A DNA stretch of 64,000 nucleotides from Citrus sinensis. Lineage: Eukaryota; Streptophyta; Magnoliopsida; Sapindales; Rutaceae. The stretch spans positions 38,279,001 to 38,343,000 of the forward strand of contig NC_068560.1 of NCBI RefSeq assembly GCF_022201045.2, in the 5' to 3' direction. The notes under the pieces are model-generated. The model made no database searches, was not told the DNA's origin, and saw only the letters and a list, made by a program, of their open reading frames with translations. Below are positions 10,623 through 23,310 of this stretch, piece after piece; the stretch's first letter is position 1; each line of letters opens with the position of its first letter. The position numbers and the translations under genes were made by a program.

Positions 10623-12190
10623 ATTATGCTTTCTCGTATCTTTCTTTTATCCAAAGCCACGTCATTTCAGTTGTAATTTTTGTCACCTTTTTATTAGAAA
10701 AGTCGTGTTTTAGGGATAGTATTTTCATACGTTCAAATAAGCCGTTCCGTTATTAATTACTGTTTTTTTATATTGCTTGTTTATGTTCCTGGCCGGAATT
10801 TGGATTAGCTTTGGATTTGAAGTGACTCATAATTTAATTCAATGCTTTATCGCAAGGCTGGCCTGGCTGGCTGGCTATATTTCCCCTTCAGCTGTTTTAC
10901 TCGTCTTGTTGTGTAGCAGTGTTTGGCCAGATTTCATCAGGAAAGCTCGAGAATGTAAGCAGATCATCATCACTTGAAACATGTTATCTATAGATTTGAT
11001 GCATTACTTTCTACCTTTATCAGCTTAATTTCATATTAGCAAACAACCAAAGAAGCAATCAACGACTATGCTTGCGATGTTCCGTTTTCATCAGTAGCGG
11101 CAAGCTAACAGCTGTAAGACGTACACGGTTACAAATGAACGTCTAGTATATTCGCCTCACTTTGTCGATCGAGGTTTTGTTTTGCTTCATTTTTCATTTT
11201 CAATATTGATGTTATAGGAAAAGATGAGAAAAATAATTACACCCTTAATTATAGACAATGGAGAATATGTTACACCAAGTAATACTTTATCTATTCAATT
11301 GAGATAACTCAATTCGTACCTTAACTAACGTGGTATTTTTTATTTATTGTCATGTCTATGTTATTAATTCATCTAATAAAACTACAAATTATCTCATATT
11401 TATTTTCTCAACTGTACGTGATGAATTAAATGATCTATTAGAAAATGGCTTGTACCAAAATAAATTTTCTATTACACGCAGTTTCTAATTTTTAATTAAT
11501 AACATGTCTCAAGTTATGAATTACACATTTTTTGTAAGTCTTAAAAATTTGAAACATATATATGATAAAAAAAAAACAGGAGATATATAAATAATATAAA
11601 CTCTGGTGAGATTGCAGAGAGCTTATTACTATATAGGTTCATCTTCAAAAGTCTGGGAAAATTTTGAAACTTACTAATTATTAAGTGAAAAACCAAGAAT
11701 TATAAGCACTTTTCCGCTCTCATTCTCACCGTCCTCTTTTATTGCTTTCATAGTGTAGACACAGAATTTCTGGTCAACTAGGGAAATAAATAAGTGGGGT
11801 GATGTAATAAACAATACATAACGAGTTTGCATAGTTTAGCATTTAACCATCTCTTATGACTTTGGATTGTACGAATTGAGTAAAAAAACCATCGGAATCC
11901 AATTTGAACCTACCGAGCTAATTTAAAATAAATAAGATTGGATTCAAATTGAATGAATTTGAGTTTTGATTGATTCGAATTGAGTTCAGATTTGCGGCCA
12001 TTTTGGCAATTTTCACATAAAATTTATGAAACCCATTACTAATTTTTTATTTAATTATTTATATTTATTTTTTATTTTTCCAGTAAGTAGTGCAGTTTGA
12101 TCAGATCTGATGCCTAACCCTAACGACCACGAAAAAAAGAAAGAATAATTTCATTATTGTATTATCATTACAATTGAATTTTTGTTTAGC

Positions 12191-12485
12191 TATTTCTCTA
12201 TTTATAATACAATTTAGACAACTCAAATTCTCAATAACTCATCCTTTTTTATGATCTTTTATCACTTAATTAAAGTATCATATGGAGTCAACATTTATCT
12301 TCTGACACTTCTCTTTTTTTCAAACTTAAATTGAACTTCTAGAGCCTCTAGATTCTTTTTATTTTAATGACTGTGAATAAAACTTTTCTAGGCCTGAACA
12401 AGGCTTCAAGCAATTGGACTCCAGCTGTTGGATTCACCAACTAGGTTATTTCAATTAAAATTATCTCCTATAATCATGCTCTCCT
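12191..12485 (+). repeat. Direct repeat copy A (unassigned repeat)
   Basis: By-eye alignment with 12829-13092 shows shared ordered blocks: TATAATACAATTTAGA, GATCTTTTATCACTTAATT, TATCTTCTGACACTT, CTTATTTTAATGA-type, AAGGCT and ATTATCTCCTA. The copies are diverged and in the same orientation, about 640 bp apart. Could be parts of an old tandem or of a transposon; no coding content. Confidence 0.6.
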
Positions 12486-12828
12486 ATTGCCGTCTTGATT
12501 TTGTAAAATGCTAAGAAATAACAAGAATAATGCTCAAATCAAGAATTTATTCTAAGAAATAATCAAGACCTACTTGTAAAAACTATAAAAAAAAATATTT
12601 ATTTATATTTATTATGATTTATCCTAATTTGACTAGGCAATCTATTTTAATAAGACTCATACCTAAATTAAAAATACAACTCATATAAGTAGTGTTTTAA
12701 CAATAAAACTCTAAATTGATAATCAAATTAAACTAGAATACAAATTAATTAAAATATTCTTAAATATTACAAATTTCAATTTAACTAAAAATTCTTCAAT
12801 TATTTGCTCTACATCATGTATCAACAAT

Positions 12829-13092
12829 TCTCTTTCTATAATATAATTTAGATAGCACAAATCCTTGACAACTCCTCCTTCTGATGATCTTTATAACTTA
12901 ATTTGAGTTTCATCTAGAGTTGATATTTATCTTCAGCACTTATTTCCTTCTCAAACGCAAATTGAGCTTTTAAAGGTTCTAATTTCTTCTTATTTTAATA
13001 ATCATGATTATAACTTTATTGGACCTCAATAAGGCTCCCAAGTACTGGATTTTTTTAATTAAATTTATCTCCTACATCTGTGCTTCCTCAGT
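12829..13092 (+). repeat. Direct repeat copy B (unassigned repeat)
   Basis: Partner of the segment at 12191-12485, same orientation, with the same block order (TATAATATAATTTAGAT, GATGATCTTTATAACTTAATT, TTATCTTCAGCACTT, TAAGGCTCCCAAG, TTATCTCCTACA). Divergence is considerable, so it is not recent. Confidence 0.6.
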
Positions 13093-13427
13093 TGCTTTGT
13101 TCTCCTTCTATTGTGCTCATTTGATTTATTCAAGTTTCCAACTATGGTCTTCCTAGCACCCAGACTTATTTGATTAAAATCTTATTTTCATTTTTTTGAC
13201 CTTCCAAATTTCTTGTTAAAACGAAGAGATTAATTTCTTATTTTATTAAAAACCAGAATAGGAGAGAGAGAGAGAGAGAGAGAAAGAAAAAGAGAATGCT
13301 TCCAATTCTTCTTGTTTAGAGATGCTTTAATTTATACATTATAGGTTGCATATATATAGCCCTGAATCCAACTGGCTATTAAAATTTAATCTTCTTCAGA
13401 TAAGATCAAAATTAAAAATAACAATTA

Positions 13428-14750
13428 ATGGAGGTCAAATTAATTTCCATCAAGCCCTCTTCTCCAATGCCCCATCACCTAGAAAACCAAAAGCTTTCTC
13501 TTTTGGATCAGTCTCTTCATCTCATGTACATTCCTATGGTCCTTTATTATCCCATGCGGCAAAACATGAAGCTTTGTCCTACTAATAGCATTGATCATAT
13601 CGTCTCGAAAGATTGCAACTACTAAAACAGTCTCTGTCAGAAACACTTGCTGGCTTTTACCCACTTGCTGGAAAGGTGCAAAAATAATCTTTCCATAGAC
13701 TGCAAGGACGAAGGGATTCATTTCATGATAGCCCGAGCTAAAAACCCTCTAAACGAATTTCTCAACCAACCTGATCTCTCTTTGATCATTAGAGTACTTC
13801 TATTTGAGGTGGGCGATGAGGTTGGAGCATCTGCAGGGAGTCATGGAGCTAAGACACAAGTAACAACAAATTTCGTGTGGTGGTATTGTTATTACTTCAT
13901 TCGTTTCATAAAAGATCAATGACGGAAAGACATTTGAGTCGTTTCTGAAGAGTTGGGCTGCTGTGGCTTGCAACAATGTTACTGAAGAAGCTGACGGCAT
14001 GCACATCTAGTAACCCTAATTATGATCATGCTTCATCCTTGTTTCCTCAAAATGATGTATACCCAGGAGAAGCGACATGGGAAACTAGGACCACCCCGTT
14101 CGTCAAAACTGACGTATGTGCTACTCCGAGATTTGTATTAGATGCCCCAGCAATATCCAAACTCAACGCCAAGGCCACAAGCTCCAGCATGCAAAATCCA
14201 ACACGGGTCGAGGTCGTGTCCGCACTCATTTCCTACTTTGCTGACCGATGCAGTAAATTTGCGACAAAGAACCAAGCCATCACTCGCACAAAGATACATG
14301 GGAAATTTGATTCGGATGGCGGCAACAGTATGTCCAGGTGAGGGAATAGAATTGAGTGGCTTTGTGCGCCAACTTAGACAAGCGGAAATTTTGTCAAAAG
14401 CCTACAAGGTGACCTAGGGTTTATAAATTTTTGTGAGGTAAATAAACATGAAATTGGAATGTACAGCGGTGCAAAGGAAAGGATTACGATTGGAAGATGG
14501 TGCAGAGACTTGGTCTTTATGATGTTGACTTTGGATGGGGAAAGCCAGTTTAGGCAGGCGTCGCTGGTAAGCTTAACTTTCCTACCTTTTCCGCTAGACG
14601 CCAGTGATATTATTCTGATGGGATCGAAGCCTGGGCGAACTTGCACGAGGAAGATACGACACTACTACAATTCGGCATACGACTCTACTACAATTCGACG
14701 TACAACTTGCTGCGTTTGCTAACCTTGGATCCAAGGTCCCATCAACCAGT
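13428..14750 (+). pseudogene. BAHD acyltransferase pseudogene, nearly full length
   Basis: Starts with ATG and a frame reading MEVKLISIKPSSPMPHHLEN, nearly the start of the intact paralogue, then continues in changing frames. Visible pieces are the LLDQSLHLMYIPMVLYYPM block, GIHFMIARAKNPLNEFLNQP, ATPRFVLDAPAISKLNAKA, NPTRVEVVSALI, the YMGNLIRMAATVCPGEG region and a DVDFGWGKPV tail followed at once by a stop codon. The HXXXD region near 13905-13925 is frame-disrupted. At least four frameshifts and several stops separate the pieces, so no functional enzyme can be made. The whole length is still recognisable, so loss is younger than that of the relic at 7970-8380. Confidence 0.9.
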
Positions 14751-15578
14751 GGTGTACTCACTCGGACAAAATGCTTGCGGATTGCTGGTGTTCTCTCTCT
14801 CCCTTTCCCTTCTTTCTGTTCTTTTCAAGTGGCGTTTGGATAATTAATGATGAATAACAACAGTACTATGTGGGATAATCAAATTCTCTGTGTGGATGCT
14901 CGCACATGTTAAAATGCAGTTTCAAGCTAAAAATTGTAGCTAAACAATGTTAATCTCACCTAGGTCCAATTTAATGCTACCATATTGACGTTAAACTATG
15001 CCATCTTGCTGGAATCTGCGTTATTTCAAAACGTGCAAACATCCACTGACAAGTAAATACCATTGGTATACACTTGCGCATATGGCAATTGATAGGCCTT
15101 GCAACTAACAGTTAATACAGATCACATCTTCAGCATGGGCAGGGAAAAAAAATTGTCATCTTTACCGAGCTTAAGCTTTAAACAAACTTCATTTAACCAT
15201 TTACATATCACTACTAGAAACTCTTTTGCATCAATAAACAAGAATTAATGAGAACTGTATCACAACTAGTGAACTAACAGGATTTTCTTTTTCCTTCTTA
15301 TCAACAGGGAAAAATATGCTCCCCATTGACCGCAAACTCACCATGAACAAATAAATAAAAGGGAAAACAAAAATATAAGATGTGGTGAGGGGATTGGCAA
15401 GATCAAAATAATGAGATAAAAAGGTACAATCAAAACCATTTTCCTCAACTGCTTGAACTTACAGCAATCTTGAAATTGGAATCGACAATCTGAACCAGAG
15501 CTTCATTCCCATTGACAATACTGATGCAATCTTATGCTTCAGAACCAAGCATAAGATATTGAACACCACCATTGTCTG
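14751..15578. other. Spacer and 3' UTR of the TSR1 gene
   Basis: Lies between the BAHD pseudogene and the TSR1 stop codon at 15579-15581. The right part is the presumed TSR1 3' UTR (minus strand). No other gene seen. Confidence 0.6.
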
Positions 15579-18500
15579 TCAAGTGTCAAGCATCGGGAAT
15601 CGATGTTCTGGCCACTTGGGATACGCACGCTTGTACAAGCTCATGCAAACAGTGTCACGCTGCTGAAGAATTCCATTGAAAACACACTTCATTGCCCCTG
15701 AGGAAAATTAAACGTTAATTGAAGAAATTTAGTTTCAAATTATCATCCAACCATGTTCTTTTATCTATAGAAAACCAAAAGTACATTCAACATCTACAGC
15801 TAATCCTCCCAATTGCAATGCATGGAGAGTTTCAACTATCTAAACAACTCTAGGAAAAATAAAGGTAATAGATAATTTTCAGGTCCTTAAGAGCATCACA
15901 TGTATAGATACATACAAACAGACATCTCAAGCAGAAGAAGTGAATTAAACAAAGCGCAAGTATTTTGCTAAATCATATTTAACCATTTTCTTCAGCCTAC
16001 AGACTGAAGAGCATTTAATCCCAGTTGTAAGATTTATATGGTCAAAATAAGCACCATACCATGTGTACCAACAGGTTCCTTAATGCGACCACGACGACCG
16101 CATTTTGTCCAAACTTCAACAGGCTGAAATCGTACACAATTATGTGAGTGTACAATAATTCTAAGGAACAAAAACAAAAAGAGCTCTCTTTACCTTGAAC
16201 CATCTCACATCCTCCGGGTTATGAAACATATATCTTACTATGGCTTTTAGTTTTGATACTCGTTGAGGGTAACTGCAACAAATATTTTCAAGGTTTTAAC
16301 AAATTAGAACCACTACAAATCATTCTTAACAGACCTTAGAATTAAACCAGTACATCGAACTTGACCAAATAAAGTATACATTGGTATTATGTGGTGCATA
16401 TTAAGAGGGGACAAGTTGCAAAGATCATAAAAACTTCAATCAAGAAGTTTAAAATGAATCATACCCAGTTAAAACAATTTTCTTCAGAATTATTCTATCT
16501 GGGTCAATGCTTCTCAAGGAACCCACAGCAGCAACTGCAGGTGCGACGCCTCCATCTGCACTCTTCAGAACTATCAAAGGAAGAGGTGGAAAACAAATGG
16601 GAGCATAAATTGAAGCTACGGAGAAACACCCTGCATGAAGAAACCTCTCCATCTTATGCTTATCTGAATTCATATTGTCTGAGGAAAATATTGGCCTGCA
16701 AAGAGAAATACAATGACATCTAAAACTTCAATAGAAGTTCATTAAATGTGACAATTTAGAGGACCAGATACCACCTTGCAACAAACTGGCGAAACCCAAC
16801 ATGAAATATTAATTCTTCTTTTGCTTTTATAGGAGCATCATAGGTATCATGCTTCTTTACACTGCAAAACAATAGTAATCTCATAATCTGATATGAATTG
16901 ATTACAACGCTATTTCCAAGGACAAGAAAAGTTGAACGCAGAAAATTTGTTCGTCGAACACACCTAAAATGAAGGACAGACATCTTGGATTCATGCTGCA
17001 AAAGTCCAGATGCTATTAATGGGCTTCTCTCTGCCATCTCACATAATCTGTGAGCAATACCTGCAGGTACTTCTTTGATATGAAGCCTCACATATAAACT
17101 AGCTGGTACACTGTCATCCATGTTCTCTTGCTCCATTTTTAAGGCATTTGCAAAAACATGCTTCTGTGTTCTTGTGAATTTATCAAATGCAAATATTCTA
17201 GCATATTCTGGAGGTAAAGATTCCTGATATTTCGTCAACAGGAAAATTAATAAAGCTCTTGTAAAGTTGATAGATGATAGAGAATATCAACAAGAAAAAC
17301 TAATATTACTTTTGGGTCCCATGAAGAGGTCCTAAAGGACTTAAGGCCCCTATATTTCGCGAAGCGTTTTCTGGCGGGAACATCAAGCGGAGTATCCACT
17401 TCATCAGGAAATTCTGAAATATGAAGCCAAACAATGAACAATCCATAATAATACATTAATACTAAACTGTTAAGAGAAACATTAGTTCAACTAAAGTATA
17501 GGGTGCCTTTTCATGATTATAACAATCTCCAACTAGTTACAATAGTAAAACACATAAGTGTAGACATTAACTTCAGAAAAGATTTCACTGTTATTCGAGA
17601 AATCCCATGGCTTTGCACTGGAACGAAGTTTTCAAATGCATTTTCTTATGCATATTTGTTACCATGCAGTAAACTTAATAAATCCATGTCTATTAAGAGA
17701 CACCTAAATAGTAGTCCCCAACCCAAATATTTAAGAATTGTTAGCAATAGTTCAGTTTGCCGCAGTGTGAATAATACCCCATAAGATACTATTTCTTAGA
17801 ATGGATAGAAGAAAAATACCCTCATCTTCAGCATGTGCCTCTTTAATTTTTTTAATTTCATCCTCTATCTGTTCTCTTGTCAAGATTTCACCTTCCTGCA
17901 TGACAAAGGAAAGCAACCGAAATTCTGAGAAGAAGTTGGATATAACATGCAAAGATGAGTAGAGAGAACAATTATCTTATGCGAACAAGAACTTCCAGTC
18001 AATCCATAAAGTAATTATTCCAAAGGACAAATTATCAGAATTGATGAGAAAAGTGACTCACCATCATCACAGAATCATTTTCAGTTCCATCGTCAGCATA
18101 TCTGAAGTTTAGGGAAGCTTGATCATCATCAATGTCTGAGTTATTGGTTCCCTCATAGCCAGGAAAACCTCTATCTTCTTGGTCCAATACCATACCATCA
18201 TCAGCATCATTATCACTATCTGAATCAGCCTCATCACTATCATCCACGATCCAAGCAGCCTACAAGACTTGAATTATAAATCAATTCCTTCCAAATGTTC
18301 CATAAAAGATACATACAGATATTTTAGAACAAACTTATGCATACCTGGTACTCTGAAGTGCCTCGAGGAAGAGCTCTTTTCTTCTGCTTTCTATGTTTTT
18401 GATTTTGGTCAGCCTCAGCCATTTCTGCTTCAGTTGGCCATGTCTGATCAAAGGAACAATAAGATAAAAATGCCAATAGACAAAACCATTACCAATTATC

Positions 18501-21440
18501 TCTCAACATATGGATAAGTTTTTACACTTTCATCAGAAAGTAGAACTTTTGCTCTTGGTTACGAGAAGATTCTGCCTTTTTCAATCCAGATTTAGATTAA
18601 ATAAACATAAACATAATCATATTAACATGCCACCCCAAGAAAACTATTTTTTTATGCTATTAATTAACTAAGCCTTAATCGCAATATTGGGTTGGCACCG
18701 AAACTCATTTTTATAGTTGTTTTTTTTCAGGGATATAAGTGCCGCTCAAAGTTCTTATTAAAACGACAAAGATGCTCTTTCGATTTACCTGTTCTCCTGC
18801 AAGAGGATCTGGAACATTCTCAACAAGTAAAGGCTCCAGTTTCAAAGGGTCAGGAGACAAGGTACGAATGACCTGGAATCATGGAAAAAAAATCCATCAA
18901 TTAATAGTTATCTAATCAGAAATACACTACAGTAAGGTAAAAATAAAAAATAAAACAAAGCCTGTTGCAGAAAGAACAATATTATCACAGCCAATGTAAA
19001 AAAAAGTAGAAAAATGAAAATCAATAGCATTTCTGCAGTGCACATGGGATACAACCAATCTGTAACCTTAAGCACAACAAAGAAAAAGACAAATAGTAAC
19101 GATGTTCACCACTGACCCTCCACTAGTATATATATGAAACAACTAATACCTCCAGATCATGTATTTCATCCGATTCCATGGCATCAGATTCCTTTCTTGC
19201 ATTCAAAGGAAATGGATCCTTCAAAATTTCAATTTTACCTAACTGGAAATCTCCCGCTCCAGAAATGTGAACCTGATTTGAAGAAAATGAGTCATACCTG
19301 TAAGATCCACCCATAAAGTCAAGAAGAAGGCTGAATTAATTACCAGCTGGTTCACAGAGAGACAGTGAGCACGCAAATAACCATGAAGGAGAAGCGTACA
19401 TTTTCCTGAATTGCAATCATCTGCTACTACATCAACCTGTAACGGATTGGTGAATGAATTATCTTCTGAAGGCACTAACGTGAAAACTTATTTAAAAGGA
19501 AATTAAGAGCAAGATTTGCTACCATTCAATACAACATGAATGCGTGCAATAAAAGAGAATCATACAAATGAATCTTTGCAGCTTCTTCAGTAAATCAGTT
19601 TAATAATAAAACTAATTAGAATACCTTTTGCGCCATGAGGAAAGGCCGTTGATTTCGCCAGTGAGGCACTGTGAGTCTCTGTTCCTTAAAAAGCCACAGG
19701 AACTGCAACCATAAAAACAATTAGGGTAAATACTAGTAATGTCAAAATGATAAGTGAAATTCATTGCACATATTTTAACCGAATACCATTTATTTCTGGG
19801 TATCCCCAAAACATAATTGCTGAGTCAGCATTCTGAATAATTAGTTTAGAGGTGCAGACAATCACCTTATGTAACTCATCTTTTGTATCAGCAGCATAAA
19901 ACTTACAGTCCTCAGGAAATTCAGAAGTAAGGCTAGAAATACACATCTTCTTTAAATCTTTCCTTTTTTTCAAATCGGTGGGTAAATCCTACAAGTGCAG
20001 AAAAAAAGTTTTAGCATCAAATCAACAGAGAATCCAAACTTTCTTCTCTATAAATTTCAAGCAAATGCAAGGCTCATCAACCAAGAACTTACACGGATCA
20101 ACACAGCAGTACTTGGTAGTCCAAGAGATCTGAACACCGAAAGACATTGATTTCCAAATGAATCAATATAATAAGACATGCTTTCTTCACTGAAAGAGCT
20201 GGCTGATGCCACAAAAGCAACTAAATCAGCAACCTACAGTCATTCAAAAAATCATCTAAGCGTTAAAAACTAGAAGGGGAGGAATAAGAAATATGTAAAC
20301 CAGTAATTCAGCAGAACATGAAATACAGGCATTAGAGAACGACTTACCTTCGCCATTTCCATACATCCCACTAAATCCCCATGAGGTGCTTGCAATACCT
20401 ATGGTATACGACTTTAGTCAGATGGCTACAGATTGTCACAAAACGAATGATAAAAAAAATACATTTCTTTAACGTACAGATTAAAAATTTTGAAAATTCC
20501 AAATAACATCATCATAAAGTAGAACGATAACCCATATGCAACAAAAATAATTAAATGAAAAAGAAAAAAAATAGCAAATCTTCTCAGCAAGAGCACCCCC
20601 CAAAAAAAATCTCGATTTAACTACGGCTGAATGCATTAAAAGAAGTGACAACTTAGTTTAAAGTAATTCTTTTTTTTCAAAGAAAAACCCCTTCAATTAT
20701 TATGTTTTCCTAAACAAATTCCTAGTGCCCTCAAGATGAATTACTGGCAAGTGGAAATTTAGCTCACCGTTGTTCTTAGTCTGTATTTGGAAGAAGAAAC
20801 AGTTGAAGACAAAGCTCCAGTACCTTCTGAGGACAACTGTCTCAAAAGATCTTCCCTAACTGAATTCAGATTCACGGAAGCAGAGAGACCAAATAGAACC
20901 TGCCATTAAGCCAAATTAGAAACCCAAAACAGGAGATTAAATTAAAGTCCCAAAACATAAACAATTGATGACAGAAATCAAAACACATTAATACCAAAAA
21001 TACAGTTTCAAATATAAAACACTTACTATAACACGAGGAGGACTCGCTATTCCACTCGAAGCTCTCTTTTCTTTCAAAAGTGCTAGTCGTTTCTGGTCCC
21101 TTAGCTAATAACAGGAACAATAAATTTGATTGAAATTCCACAAATTAATCTCAGAAAAAGAATTTAAAAAGAAAATTACCATTTTGTTACGCTGGACTCG
21201 GGCAGCCTTGGCTCCCTTTGCAACATTGCAGTCCGATTTTCCAATCCGGCTCTTATCTAATACATCAGAAGTTTAATTAAAAGAAATGATAACCAATAAT
21301 AATTATTCGAACAATAAAAATAAATATACGAGAGTGATGGAAGAAGAACCTTTTGCAGCGGTTTTGTGAAGATTACGAGATGATTTGGTGGAGAATCGGG
21401 ATTTGTGGGATTTGTTGACTTGAACTCGAGATCCTGTCAT
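15579..21440 (-). CDS. TSR1: Ribosome biogenesis protein TSR1 homologue
   Basis: Twenty-one GT-AG exons join to 795 residues: 21440-21350, 21256-21180, 21104-21027, 20899-20768, 20398-20348, 20233-20093, 19988-19866, 19702-19625, 19436-19344, 19272-19150, 18872-18789, 18443-18345, 18259-18062, 17895-17820, 17413-17310, 17223-16964, 16861-16775, 16695-16465, 16272-16194, 16123-16060 and 15697-15579. A basic N-terminus ([20 protein letters not shown]) precedes a GTPase-like region, then an AARP2CN-type region (roughly residues 230-320), an acidic Asp/Glu/Ser stretch (about 391-456) and a C-terminal DUF663/RIBIOP region (about 490-785), ending [20 protein letters not shown]1 is a nuclear and cytosolic 40S pre-ribosome assembly factor related to the GTPase BMS1 but without GTPase activity. 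A heptanucleotide repeat lies in its leader. Confidence 0.95.
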
Positions 21441-21503
21441 GGCAACTGCAAGAACCGAACACTGCTAGCTCTTCGAAAAACCCTAATGAGTCATCAGCAG
21501 TCA

Positions 21504-21559
21504 GCAGACGGCAGACGGCAGACGGCAGACGGCAGACGGCAGACGGCAGACGGCAGACC
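21504..21559. repeat. Heptanucleotide tandem repeat (GCAGACG)7-8 upstream of TSR1
   Basis: Seven perfect 7-bp units (21504-21552) and one unit with a final C follow each other directly, 64-119 bases upstream of the TSR1 ATG. They are likely in its 5' leader or core promoter, and on the mRNA strand the unit reads CGTCTGC. Perfect copies suggest recent expansion. Confidence 0.95.
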
Positions 21560-23310
21560 GCACGCAGGCACGCAGCAGCAGCCAGCCAAACGCTCAATTT
21601 TTGCTAAACCCTACTACGACGTTATGTGTAAATAGCGGCAAAGGTTTTTGGGTTTTATTAATAACTGTCGGTTAGTAGTTAACGTTATTTAATCGCCTAA
21701 TTATAATTACCTACTTCCATTTCTATAATTGGCGGATTAATCCAGCATATAATCGAAGCTAACTGGGTAAGTGGATAGCACCAGAGCTGTACATACAACC
21801 TTAACATTTTCCTTAATATGAACTATTACCCTCAAGTTTTGAACACGGTCAATAAGACCCCTCACTTTTATCTCAATACAACCTCAACTAGTACCACACT
21901 GTAATATACTTTTATTTTTAAAAAAATTATTAATTTCAAATCAGCCCTTAAATTTTTTCACGAAAAATTAAGTAAAAATTTAATATTATTAATTATGAAA
22001 ATGATAATAATAATAATAATAATCCAAAATTTTCTTTCAATATTTTTATTAAAAAACTTAACATTTTATTAATGTTAAATTAACCCAAAATTTTATGATA
22101 AATTAAGTACAAACTTCAATATCAAGTAGTGTTAGACATCTCAAAATTTCATTTTAAATTATGTGATATTGCAATCAGGTTATTAATGTGATTATTTTAT
22201 ATGGGTAGATCACTCTCCACAACAGTTAATTTGTTTTCTTTGAGGTTTTTTTTTTGAAATAATGAGAATTTGGTTTTAAAAAAAAGAAAAAGTATTAGTT
22301 TTCCTTATTGATATAACTTTCTTAACTTCGGTTTTTAATATATGAGAAGGAAGAAAAAGCCTATAGTAAATGGCAAATGTTGCCATTCAAATTAAGACAA
22401 TCTAAAGAAAGAAAGATTGTCCCTTATACACCATTAATTAAATAATGAGATAATATGATTAATTTATTTAGAACTTGTAAAACATTATCAATTGTTAGGA
22501 ATGATACATTACATGTCACATTAATTTTTTTAGAATTTTTATAAATAGTTTTAATTTTTTTAGAGAAAAAATTGATTTTATTTAACAAAAGTCATGTTTT
22601 TAAAAAGGCCAGTGATGAAAAAGTTGAAAAATAATAATGAGGATATAGTTAGAATGAACCGGAAAAAAATAATAAGAAAATGATAAAAATAATAAAAATG
22701 TAATAAGAATGAGAGCGTGATAAGCAAGCGATGAGAGTGTTATATAAATGTAGTAAAAGTAATGAAAAGAGAATTTTAGAGAAATTAACGAGAGGTGACC
22801 AAAATGTCGTAGAAAAATGGTAATACGCGACGAGAAGTGATGAAAAATGTGCAGAAAAGTGGTGAAATAAAGCTTTTCCAGGTTCAACTGAAGTCGATAG
22901 CTTATCCTGATGGTTAGAGAGATACCAACGGCGTCGTCGGGCCTCATTGCCTATTTTTCGAAATCTTGGCATGATAAGTACATTTAAGCTAAACACGAGT
23001 GGGCTAGGATGATTTTTAACCCAGTAACCGCTTCCCAAGTGGCAGTTAACAATTGGCCATGTTTTAATCTTCCACAACGGAACACAGCACTGAATTTAAA
23101 AAATAAAAAATAAAAAAGCACAGAATTAAGAAGCTCTTGATAAAATCCAGTACTTCGCGATGCAGGAAAATATCCGCAACCGTCTCTTCAAGAAGAGTAG
23201 AAGACGCACACGACTCGAAAGTACGACCACAAACTAACCAAAACAAAACCGATAATGCAACCTTCGCTCTTGCATAGTATCATCAACACTCACTTGTAAT
23301 TCTAAATAAA
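21560..23310. other. Intergenic region between divergent TSR1 and CRP1-like genes
   Basis: TSR1 reads left and the PPR gene reads right, so this 1.75 kb holds both promoters. It is AT-rich with a (TAA)-type run near 22007-22022. An unusual purine-rich part lies at 22610-22870. No convincing gene is seen. Confidence 0.55.

Larger units (their letters stand above)
10623..13427. other. Long AT-rich intergenic region with an internal direct repeat
   Basis: No gene seen in 2.8 kb between the BAHD gene and the BAHD pseudogene. Holds a pair of related roughly 280-bp segments (12191-12485 and 12829-13092) and a (GA)11 microsatellite at 13262-13283. The part nearest 13427 has a TATATATAG word at about 13351, the decayed promoter position of the pseudogene. 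Confidence 0.6.

Noticed and set aside
22600-23077. Overlapping minus-strand frames rich in Phe and Tyr (115 and 142 codons)
   Set aside because: Composition is that expected from purine-rich DNA read antisense; no motif and no codon bias typical of the neighbouring genes.
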